Source: Haloarcula pellucida (GTDB taxonomy: Archaea > Halobacteriota > Halobacteria > Halobacteriales > Haloarculaceae). Taken from it: 64,000 nucleotides of DNA. The notes under the pieces are model-generated. The model saw only the letters and a list, made by a program, of their open reading frames with translations. It ran no database searches and was not told the origin of the DNA. Shown in pieces: positions 36,275 through 44,800 of this stretch. Every line of letters starts with the position of its first letter. Position 1 is the stretch's first letter. Both the position numbers and the translations under genes were made by a program. Location of the stretch: contig NZ_BMOU01000001.1 in NCBI RefSeq assembly GCF_014647235.1, forward strand, positions 124,001-188,000, in the 5' to 3' direction.

Positions 36275-36625
36275 GTGACCGAGAGCGATCAGGTGAAGGC
36301 GGCGCTCGCAGCGCTCGCCGACGGTGAGGCTCGCGATGCATCTCGCATGACCGACGGGTCTGCGGACCCGGAACTGCCGACAGAGACGTCCCCAGAGCGG
36401 TGGGGCCGAGCGGACTATCGGACGGTCATCGAGCGAGCAAGTCGGGCCACCGACGACGTCGACGCGGCGGCCTCGTTCGTCGAGACGGTCGGCGTCGACA
36501 CGCTCGAACGCGCCGTCGAACGGGCCGAACACGAGGTGAGTGGGCTCGCCGAGGAGGGGCGTACGGCGCTCGCGGCCTTCGAGCGGTTCCGGGCGGCCGC
36601 AGACGGTGACAGTCGCGGTGAGTGA
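36275..36625 (+). CDS. Haloarchaeal small helical protein, divergent from the Tad-like operon (DUF7854-like)
   Basis: About 116 residues from a GTG at 36275 (VTESDQVKAALAALADGEARD). Mostly helical, acidic, with YRTVIERASRATDDVDAAASFVE and a terminal helix ALAAFERFRAAADGD. The start fits a TATA-like CTTTTTGACC at about 36243-36252, which would yield a leaderless GTG mRNA. Its position back-to-back with the coiled-coil gene suggests linked regulation with the pilus-like cluster. No known function. Confidence 0.68.
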   Translation: MTESDQVKAALAALADGEARDASRMTDGSADPELPTETSPERWGRADYRTVIERASRATDDVDAAASFVETVGVDTLERAVERAEHEVSGLAEEGRTALAAFERFRAAADGDSRGE

Positions 36626-36716
36626 CACTCCCGACCGCTCCTCACTCACGCGTCGGTGACCACTTTCACCGCGGTCGCGACACCTCTTTAGGAGGCGCTG
36701 GCATACGACCTGACAG

Positions 36717-37988
36717 ATGACACGGGTGATACACACCGGCGACACACACATCGGGTACCAGCAGTACCACGTGCCCGAGCGCCGGCAGGACTTCCTCGAC
36801 GCCTTCCGCCGCGTCGTCCACGACGCCATCGAGGACGACGTGGCGGCCGTCGTCCACGCGGGGGACCTGTTCCACGACCGGCGGCCGACGCTTTCGGACA
36901 TCATGGGGACGCTCGACGTACTAGAGGACCTCGCCGAGGCCGACATCCCGTTCCTCGCCGTCGTGGGCAACCACGAGGCGAAGCGAGACGCGCAGTGGCT
37001 CGACCTCTATGCGTCGCTGGGGCTTGCGACGCGGCTGGACGGCGAGCCGACCGCCGTCGGCGATACGGCCTTCTACGGCCTCGACTTCGTGCCGCGCTCG
37101 AAGCGTGACGCGCTGGAATACGACTTCGAACCCCACGACGCCGACCACGCGGCGCTCGTGACCCACGGCCTGTTCCAGCCGTTCGACTACGGCGACTGGG
37201 ACGCCGCCGAAGTACTCGCCGAATCTTCGGTCGACTTCGACGCCCTGCTACTGGGGGACAACCACAAGCCCGGCAAACGGGAGGTCGAGGGCGCGTGGGT
37301 CACCTACTGCGGGTCGACCGAGCGTGCGAGCGCCAGCGAACGCGAGGACCGCGGGTACAACATCGTCACCTTCGACGGCGAGACGCGCATCACCCGGCGC
37401 GGCCTCGACACCCGCGAGTTCGTCTTCGTCGACGTGGAACTGGGGCCCGAGGAGGGCGTCGAACGGGTCCGGAGTCGCGTCGGCCAACACGACCTCGACG
37501 ACGCCGTCGTCATCGTCAGTATCGACGGCGACGGCGACCCCATCGCCCCGGCAAGCGTCGAGGAGTTCGCACTGGACGAGGGCGCACTCGTCGCGCGGGT
37601 CACCGATCACCGGGAACTCGCGGCCGACGAACGCGAGACGAGTGTGAGTTTCGCCGACCCCGACGAGGCAGTCACCGAACGCGTCCGGGAACTAGGTCTG
37701 AGCGGCGCCGCTCGCGACATCGACGAGACGGTCCGGGCCTCGAAAGTGGCCGACGCCAACGTCGCCGACGCCGTCGAGAGCCGCGTTCGCGAACTGGTAG
37801 CGGAGGACCCGGACTCGCTGACGGGCAGTCCCGACGAGGCAGTCGGCGCCGACGACGCGCCCGAAGCGGCGGCGGCCGAACCCGACGGTGGCGAGACGGA
37901 CGCCGCGGACTCGACGCCCGAATCCGGCAGCGAGGACGCACCGCCGGACGACGATGGTGGCCAATCCAACGTGGAGGAGTTCCTGTGA
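36717..37988 (+). CDS. mre11: DNA double-strand break repair nuclease Mre11
   Basis: 423 residues. All phosphoesterase motifs are present: DTHIGYQQ (Asp9, His11), VVHAGDLFHDRRP (Asp50, His53), VVGNHEAKRD (Asn85, His86), LVTHGLF and LLLGDNHKPG. These bind two Mn ions for 3'-5' exonuclease and endonuclease activity. The C-terminal ~90 residues are disordered and very acidic and end with QSNVEEFL, which resembles a PCNA-interacting peptide. A 13-base gap separates it from rad50, so the two are one operon; CTCTTTAGG at 36684-36692 may be its promoter. Confidence 0.96.
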   Translation: MTRVIHTGDTHIGYQQYHVPERRQDFLDAFRRVVHDAIEDDVAAVVHAGDLFHDRRPTLSDIMGTLDVLEDLAEADIPFLAVVGNHEAKRDAQWLDLYASLGLATRLDGEPTAVGDTAFYGLDFVPRSKRDALEYDFEPHDADHAALVTHGLFQPFDYGDWDAAEVLAESSVDFDALLLGDNHKPGKREVEGAWVTYCGSTERASASEREDRGYNIVTFDGETRITRRGLDTREFVFVDVELGPEEGVERVRSRVGQHDLDDAVVIVSIDGDGDPIAPASVEEFALDEGALVARVTDHRELAADERETSVSFADPDEAVTERVRELGLSGAARDIDETVRASKVADANVADAVESRVRELVAEDPDSLTGSPDEAVGADDAPEAAAAEPDGGETDAADSTPESGSEDAPPDDDGGQSNVEEFL

Positions 37989-38001
37989 GGGGGGACTACT
38001 G

Positions 38002-40680
38002 ATGCGGTTCCAGCGCGTCCGTCTGGAGAACTTCAAGTGCTACGACGACGCCGCCCTCACGCTGGACCCCGGCGTCACCGTCATCCACGGCCTCAACGGG
38101 AGCGGGAAGTCCTCGCTGTTGGAGGCGTGTTTCTTCGCGCTCTATGGCTCGAAGGCCATCGACGAGAACTTAGAGGAGGTGGTCACCATCGGGGCCGACG
38201 ACTGCACCGTCGAACTGTGGTTCTCCCACGCCGGCGGCGACTACCACCTCACCCGCCGCGTGCGGAACACGGGCGAGCGAGCGACGACGGCGAAGTGCGT
38301 GCTGGAGACGCCCGACGACACGTTCGAGGGCGCGCGGGCCGTCCGCCGCCGCGTCACCGAACTCCTGCGGATGGACAGCGAGGCGTTCGTCAACTGCGCC
38401 TACGTCCGGCAGGGCGAGGTGAACAAACTCATCAACGCCTCGCCCGGCGACCGGCAGGACATGCTGGACGACCTCCTGCAACTGGGCAAACTGGAGGAGT
38501 ACCGCGAGCGGGCAAGCGACGCCCGCGTCGGCGTCAAGCGGGTGCGTGACGACAAACAGAGCCGACTCTCGCAACTCGACGAGCAAATCGAGTCCAAGGA
38601 GGACCGAAACCTCCACGAGCGGTTGAACGCGCTCGAATCTGACCTCTCGGAGACCCAAGACGAAATCGAGCGCATCGAGGACCAGCGAGAGACGGCCGCG
38701 GGGACGCTGGAGCAGGCCCAGTCAGTCCTCGACGAGTACGAGGACCGCCGCGAGACGCTTTCGGAACTGACCGCCGACATCGGGGACTTGGAGGCCGAGA
38801 TCACCGAGACCGAGACCGAACGCGAGCGCCTCAAACAGCGCATCGCGGACCTGAAGGAGGAACGCGAGTCGCTCGAATCGGACCTCTCGGAGACGCTCGC
38901 GTCGACGGAGGTCGACGAAGCCGACCCCGACGCCGTCGAGTCGCGTCTCGGCGAGTTAGAAGACCGGGCGGACGACCTCCGCTCGCGCATCGAGGAACAG
39001 CGAGTCGAGGCCCAGAAGCACAGCGGCGAGGCCGACTCGCTCGAATCGCAGGCCGACGACCTCCAGTCCCGCGCCGACGAGAAGCGCGAGGCGGCCGACG
39101 ACCTCGAAGCCGACCTCGCGAGTGCCCGCGAGACAGTCGCCGACCGGCGCGAGCAACTCGACGATATCGACGACGACATCGCGACGTTGGAGGCGCGGTT
39201 CGACGACGCCGACGTGGGCCGTGACGAGGCGGAGAGCCACCGAGACGTCGTCGCCGAGGAACTCGACGAGGCCCGCCAGCGCGTGACGGAACTGGAGACG
39301 AAGCTCCAGAGCGAACGCGAGGCGCTGGCCGAGGCCGAGGAACTGCTCGACGCTGGCAAGTGTCCCGAGTGCGGGCAGGACGTCGAAGACTCGCCACACG
39401 TCGAGTCCATCGAGGACGACCGAGAGCGCGTGGCAGAACTGGAGTCGACGCTGGCGGACGCCCGCGAGACGGTCGAGACGCTCGAAGCCGACCGCGAACG
39501 CGCCGAGTCGCTGGCCGAGGCCGCCGACCGACTGTCGACGCTCGAAGCCAACCGCTCGAACGTGGTGCAACTCATCGAGGAGAAGGAATCGGGTCTCGAA
39601 GCCGACGAAGAGCGCGTCGAGGAACTCCGCGAGGCCGCCGCGGAACTCGAAGCCGAGGCCGACGCGAAGCGCGAGGCCGCCGAAGAAGCCGAACGGCAGG
39701 CCGCCGAGTGCCGGTCGGTCATCGGCGAGTGCAATCAGGAACACCAGACCGTCAAACAGGCCATCCAGCGACTGGAGCGCGTGTCGGACCTGCTGGACGA
39801 CGTCGAGGAGTGCGAGACCGAAATCGAACAGCTACGGCAGCAGCGGTCCCAGCAGGCAGAGGTGAACGACCAGCGCCGGGACCGCCTCGCCGAGAAGCGC
39901 GAGCGCAAGCAGGAACTGGCGGAGAAGGTCAACGAGTCGCGCGTCGCGGAGGCCCGGAACGAGAAACAGCGCGCCGAGAACTACATCGAGAAGGCCGACG
40001 CGAAACTCGACGAGTTGCGCGAGCAGCGAGACGAGTACCAGAGCGCTATCGGTGCCGTCGAGAACGAACTCGACGAACTCGCCTCGCTCCGGGAGCGGCG
40101 CGAGGAACTGGCCGACGACCTCTCGAAACTGGCGGGCCTCTACGACGAGGCAGAACAGCTACAGGGGATGTACGGCACGCTCCGGGCCGAACTGCGTCAG
40201 CGCAACGTCGAGACGCTCGAACGGATGCTCAACCAGACGTTCTCGCTGATCTACCAGAACGACTCGTACTCCCACATCGAACTCGACGGTGAGTACCAGT
40301 TGACGGTGTTCCAGAAGGACGGCGAACCGCTGGAACCCGAGCAGTTGTCGGGCGGTGAGCGCGCGCTGTTCAACCTCAGCCTGCGCTGTGCCATCTACCG
40401 ACTGCTCGCGGAGGGCATCGAGGGGTCGGCCCCGATGCCCCCGCTCATCCTCGACGAACCCACGGTCTTCCTCGATGCGGGTCACGTCACCCAACTGCTG
40501 GACCTCGTCGAGTACATGCGGGACGAAGTCGGCGTCGAGCAGATTCTGGTCGTCAGCCACGACGAGGAACTCGTCGGGGCGGCCGACGACCTCGTGCGGG
40601 TCGAGAAGGACGCCACCTCGAACCGCTCGCACGTCGACCGGGTCGAGCGTATCGAGGAGTCGGTCGCGGAACTGGCCTAG
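38002..40680 (+). CDS. rad50: DNA double-strand break repair ATPase Rad50
   Basis: 892 residues of SMC-like architecture. Walker A is GLNGSGKSS (Lys36), the Q-loop region contains NCAYVRQGEVN, two long coiled coils occupy about 170-450 and 460-750, and the zinc hook CPECGQ (Cys454, Cys457) at the apex dimerises through zinc. The signature LSGGERALFNLSLR (~782) and Walker B PLILDEPTVFLD (~814) complete the ATPase head. With Mre11 it tethers and processes broken DNA ends. Its stop codon overlaps that of the convergent gene by 4 bases. Confidence 0.97.
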   Translation: MRFQRVRLENFKCYDDAALTLDPGVTVIHGLNGSGKSSLLEACFFALYGSKAIDENLEEVVTIGADDCTVELWFSHAGGDYHLTRRVRNTGERATTAKCVLETPDDTFEGARAVRRRVTELLRMDSEAFVNCAYVRQGEVNKLINASPGDRQDMLDDLLQLGKLEEYRERASDARVGVKRVRDDKQSRLSQLDEQIESKEDRNLHERLNALESDLSETQDEIERIEDQRETAAGTLEQAQSVLDEYEDRRETLSELTADIGDLEAEITETETERERLKQRIADLKEERESLESDLSETLASTEVDEADPDAVESRLGELEDRADDLRSRIEEQRVEAQKHSGEADSLESQADDLQSRADEKREAADDLEADLASARETVADRREQLDDIDDDIATLEARFDDADVGRDEAESHRDVVAEELDEARQRVTELETKLQSEREALAEAEELLDAGKCPECGQDVEDSPHVESIEDDRERVAELESTLADARETVETLEADRERAESLAEAADRLSTLEANRSNVVQLIEEKESGLEADEERVEELREAAAELEAEADAKREAAEEAERQAAECRSVIGECNQEHQTVKQAIQRLERVSDLLDDVEECETEIEQLRQQRSQQAEVNDQRRDRLAEKRERKQELAEKVNESRVAEARNEKQRAENYIEKADAKLDELREQRDEYQSAIGAVENELDELASLRERREELADDLSKLAGLYDEAEQLQGMYGTLRAELRQRNVETLERMLNQTFSLIYQNDSYSHIELDGEYQLTVFQKDGEPLEPEQLSGGERALFNLSLRCAIYRLLAEGIEGSAPMPPLILDEPTVFLDAGHVTQLLDLVEYMRDEVGVEQILVVSHDEELVGAADDLVRVEKDATSNRSHVDRVERIEESVAELA

Positions 40681-41102
40681 CGGTCGGTGAGCGCTTCGAC
40701 GGCCGCGCTGGCCGTCTCGGTCACGTCGTAGCCTCGCTGGCCCATCATCTCGGTCTCTTCGAGCAGTCCCGCGGCGCGAAACTCCCCGAGCAGGCCGTGC
40801 AGGTCGCTCTCACAGAGGTCGTAGCTGTCCAGCAGGTGATGGACCGAGAGGGGGCCGCGGGCGTCGAGTTCCACGAGGAGGCCCAGCGACTGGTCGTCGT
40901 GAGCGGCCGAGACGACCGTCCGAACGGCTTCCGGCACCGCGTCTGCGGCGGTCACGAGCGGTGACTCCCCCTCGACGGGTTCGAGGTCCTCGTTGGGGAC
41001 GTGTCGCTCGGCACCGGTCTCCGGGTCGCGGACGAGGCTCGCGTCGCTGGACTCTTTCAGCAGGATGTAGTGGGTCCCCGACGCGTCGCGAACGGTGCGC
41101 AT
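40677..41102 (-). CDS. Haloarchaeal winged-helix-like protein near rad50 (DUF7346-like)
   Basis: 141 residues. The N-terminus is a small beta segment (HYILLKESSDASLVRDPETGAERHVPNEDLEPV) and the C-terminal 80 residues look like a winged helix: LLVELDARGPLSVHHLLDSYDLCESDLHGLLGEFRAAGLLEE and GYDVTETASAAVEAL. No Cys cluster. It is convergent with rad50 and, with the two genes above it, forms a block between rad50 and polB that is conserved in haloarchaea as I recall it. Confidence 0.75.
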   Translation of the reverse strand: MRTVRDASGTHYILLKESSDASLVRDPETGAERHVPNEDLEPVEGESPLVTAADAVPEAVRTVVSAAHDDQSLGLLVELDARGPLSVHHLLDSYDLCESDLHGLLGEFRAAGLLEETEMMGQRGYDVTETASAAVEALTDR

Positions 41103-41126
41103 ATCGGCGGTAGCCGGCGCGCGTGG

Positions 41127-41546
41127 TTAGCCGTTGTGGTCGGCGTCGTCCGGGTCGTCGGCCGGTCGGTCTTCGCTCCGAACCTCGTCTTCTCCCGCCT
41201 CGTCGTCTGCCGTCCGCTCTCGCTCGAACTTGACGTAGCGTGCGGTCCCGTAGGCAAAGGCGAGGAGGCCGACGAGGAACACCCGAATGCCGAGGTCCAC
41301 GCGGCCCTCGAAGTAGACGAGCATCGGGCCGACCGAGAGCCCCAGTAACGCGACGTTGAACACGAGGACGAGTTTCCAGAACAGGCCGGCTACCTCGCTG
41401 TTTGCGCTCCCGTCGGGAGGACTGGGCGCTTTCGGGACGTCCGGGCCCAGACTCTCTGGGTCGAACTCGTCCGGTTCGAAGGGACTCTTCTCTGAGAGGA
41501 CGCCGGGGTTACTGTCGGGGTCCGTCTCGTCGGGACCGTCTAGCAC
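41127..41546 (-). CDS. Two-helix membrane protein (DUF7322-like)
   Basis: About 139 residues. A polar N-terminal 60 residues is followed by two hydrophobic helices, FWKLVLVFNVALLGLSVGPMLVYF and GIRVFLVGLLAFAYGTARYV, then an acidic tail. The GTG at 41546 fits a leaderless transcript, because the minus-strand element CCTTTTAGTGG is about 25-30 bases upstream; GTG at 41570 is the alternative. Function unknown. Confidence 0.75.
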   Translation of the reverse strand: MLDGPDETDPDSNPGVLSEKSPFEPDEFDPESLGPDVPKAPSPPDGSANSEVAGLFWKLVLVFNVALLGLSVGPMLVYFEGRVDLGIRVFLVGLLAFAYGTARYVKFERERTADDEAGEDEVRSEDRPADDPDDADHNG

Positions 41547-41586
41547 GACCCTAGTTGGGACCGCGACCACTAAAAGGACTTCTCAG

Positions 41587-41778
41587 TCAGGCCGCGTCCT
41601 GCAGTTCGAGCGTCGTGTCCGTCTGAATCCACGCCAGCGGCTGCTGGGCGTCGTAAAACACTGTCCCCTCGTCGGTCTCGTAGGTCTCGGTGGTCTGCAC
41701 TGCGTCGGGGAGTGCGGGTTCCGACCGAATATCGTCCGCCCTGTCCGACTGACCGTCGGGAGATGCGTGGTGCGACAT
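41587..41778 (-). CDS. Small acidic haloarchaeal protein (DUF7331-like)
   Basis: 63 residues from MSHHASPDGQ. The C-terminal ETYETDEGTVFYDAQQPLAWIQTDTTLEL appears to be a small beta fold. The start at 41778 is preferred to ATG 41814, since the TATA element at 41811-41820 would overlap the longer form. Divergent from polB, sharing the ~107-base intergenic region. Confidence 0.7.
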   Translation of the reverse strand: MSHHASPDGQSDRADDIRSEPALPDAVQTTETYETDEGTVFYDAQQPLAWIQTDTTLELQDAA

Positions 41779-41885
41779 GGGGACGTCGTGCGATGGTATG
41801 TCATTGCCTACCATATATCTTCTGTCCGTGTCAAACACCGCCGACCACCGACGTTTTTATGGGGCGTCTCGAAGGGTCGGCAAGC
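41779..41885. promoter_or_regulatory. Divergent promoter region between the small acidic gene and polB
   Basis: On the minus strand AGATATATGG (41811-41820) precedes the small gene by ~33 bases. On the plus strand GTTTTTATGG (41853-41862) is ~25-33 bases before the polB ATG at 41886, implying a leaderless polB mRNA. Confidence 0.6.
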
Positions 41886-44800
41886 ATGAGTGACGAAGGC
41901 CAGCGCACCTTCGGGGATTTCGAGGTAGACGGGGGCGGTGACGCTCGGCCGGCCGAGGAGGCAGCGGCCGTCGCCGGCAACGGGGGGAGCGGGACGACTG
42001 TCGTCGACATCGACGAACGCCAGTTCCCCGACGTTTCCGAGACTGTCGAGTTCGTGGTCACACAGGTCGACTACACGGTGGAGGGACAGGGCGACGACGA
42101 GTACCCCGTCGTCCACGTCTTCGGCCGAACCGACGACGAGGACCCGGTCCACGCACGCGTCTACGAGTTCGAACCGTACTTCTACGTGCCGGCGGACAGC
42201 GTCACCGAGGACCGACTGCGACAGTACGACCGTATCGTCGACTGGCGCTACGAGGACGAGAACGGGGACCCCTTCGAGTCGATTCGGGGTGAACGACTCC
42301 TGAAGATTATCGGGCAGACGCCCCGGGACGTCGGGCAAATGCGGGACGACTTCGACCACTACGAGGCGGACATCCTCTTCCCGAACCGCCTGCTCATCGA
42401 CAAGGACATCACCAGCGGGGTCCGGGTGCCGGCCCGCGAACTCGACGACGGGAGCTACAAGGTCCACCACGAGGAGGTCCGGCCGGTCGAAGCCAGCGCC
42501 GAACCGCGTGTGAACACCTTCGACATCGAGGTCGACGACCGCCACGGGTTCCCCGAGGACGGCGAGCAGACCATCGTCTGTCTCACCTCCCACGACTCCT
42601 ACGACGACGAGTACGTCGTCTGGCTGTACGAATCCCCGGACGGCATCGAGGGGCCCGAAGCCCTCGCGGAGTACGACCCCATCCGCGAGGACGCCGACTT
42701 CGAGGCCGACGTGCGCGTCTTCGAGGAGGAGGAAGCGATGCTCGACGCCTTCATCTCCTACATCGAAGACACCGACCCGGACGTGTTGACGGGGTGGAAC
42801 TTCGACGACTTCGACGCCCCCTATCTGCTGGACCGCATCGAAGAACTCCAGCGCTACGACCACGACTACGACCTGAACGTCGACCGCCTCTCGCGGGTCG
42901 ACGAGGTGTGGCGCAGCGACTGGCAGGGGCCGGACATCAAGGGCCGAGTCGTCTTCGACCTCCTGTACGCCTACAAGCGCACGCAGTTCACGGAACTCGA
43001 ATCCTACCGTCTGGACGCCGTCGGCGAACAGGAACTCGGCGTCGGGAAAGAGCGGTACACCGGCGACATCGGCGACCTCTGGGAGGACGACCCCGAGCGC
43101 TTGCTGGAGTACAACCTCCGGGACGTGGAACTCTGCGTCGAACTCGACAGGGAACAGGACATCATCGACTTCTGGGACGAGGTCCGCACATTCGTCGGGT
43201 GTAAACTCGAAGACGCGACGACGCCCGGCGACGCCGTCGACATGTACGTCCTGCACAAACTGTACGGCGAGTTCGCGCTCCCCTCGAAGGGCCAACAGGA
43301 GAGCGAGGACTACGAGGGCGGCGCCGTCTTCGACCCCATCACCGGGGTTCGAGAGAACGTCACGGTGCTGGACCTGAAGTCGCTGTACCCGATGTGCATG
43401 GTGACGACCAACGCGAGTCCCGAGACGAAGGTCGACCCCGAGACCTACGACGGCGACACCTACCGCGCGCCCAACGGGACCCACTTCCGGAAGGAACCCG
43501 ACGGCGTCATCCGGGAGATGGTCGACGAACTGCTGACCGAACGCGAGGAGAAGAAGGGCCTGCGAAACAACCACGACCCGGACGACCCCGAGTACGAACG
43601 CTACGACCGTCAGCAGGCCGCGGTGAAGGTCATCATGAACTGCTTCACGCCGGACACCGACGTGCTGACCCCCGACGGGATCAGAAACATCCGGGACCTC
43701 GAAGTCGGCGACCACGTGTACTCGCTGGATCCCGAGACGCTGGAGATGGAGGTCAAACCGGTCGTCGAAACGCAGGCCTACCCGGAGTACCGCGGCGAAC
43801 TCGTCGACATCGAGACGAGCAAAATCGACTTCCGCGTGACGCCGAACCACCGGATGCTCGTCCGGAAAAACGAGACGAACGGCATCACCGAAGACGGCTA
43901 TTCGTTCGTCGAAGCGGGCGACCTCGACGACGCCACGAACTACGAACTCCCACACGACTGGGACGGCCCGGACGGCGAACGGCTAGACGAGGTGGACCTC
44001 GTCGACATGCTCGACGGTTCGTTCGAGGTGTGGTGTGACAACGACGACCACGGACACACTCTCGCCGCGGAGGTGGGGTACCGTCCGGATAAGATGCAAA
44101 AGCAGGGCGAAGACGGGACCGGCTACGTGTTCGACGCCGAATCGTTCCGGGAGCACCGTGCGTATCTCGACGGGAACTGTTCGGGGTTCTACGTCCACGC
44201 CGAGCGCGGTCGCAAGTGGGTGCCGCGGTTTTACGACGGCGACGACTTCCTCGAACTGTTGGCGTGGTACATCACCGAAGGGAGCGTCTACACGTCCGAG
44301 GACAAGCAGTTCGGTGACCAGTTCCGGGGCAGTTCGACGGCGGTGAACATCGCACAGGACGCGGTCCCGGACGGCGGGTCCGGTGACGACCGCGCGCGGA
44401 TCGGCACCCTCCTCGACAGCATGGGGTTCGACGCGTACGTCGACGAGAAAGGGTACCAGTTCACCTCGAAACTGCTGGGTGACCTCCTCGAACGGCTCTG
44501 TGGCGGCAACAGCTTCGAGAAGCGGATTCCCGAGTTCGTGTTCGACACGACGCAGGCACAGAAACGGGCCTTCCTCGATACGCTTATCGCCGGCGACGGG
44601 GACTGGCAGACCAACAGTTGGCGCTACAGCACCGCGAGTGAGCGGCTCCGGGACGACGTCTTGCGGCTCTGTGCCCATCTCGGACTCACCGCCAGCTACA
44701 CCGAAGACAGCGGCACGTACCGCATCTACGTCACCGAAGACGGCAAGAACACCCTCCGCATGCACCGCTCGGGCGGTACCAGCACCGCGACCGACGGCGT

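Noticed and set aside
41808-43955. Minus-strand frame of about 715 residues under polB
   Set aside because: It is the mirror of a strongly supported DNA polymerase frame, and its Val/Asp-rich pattern is the usual complement of haloarchaeal codons.
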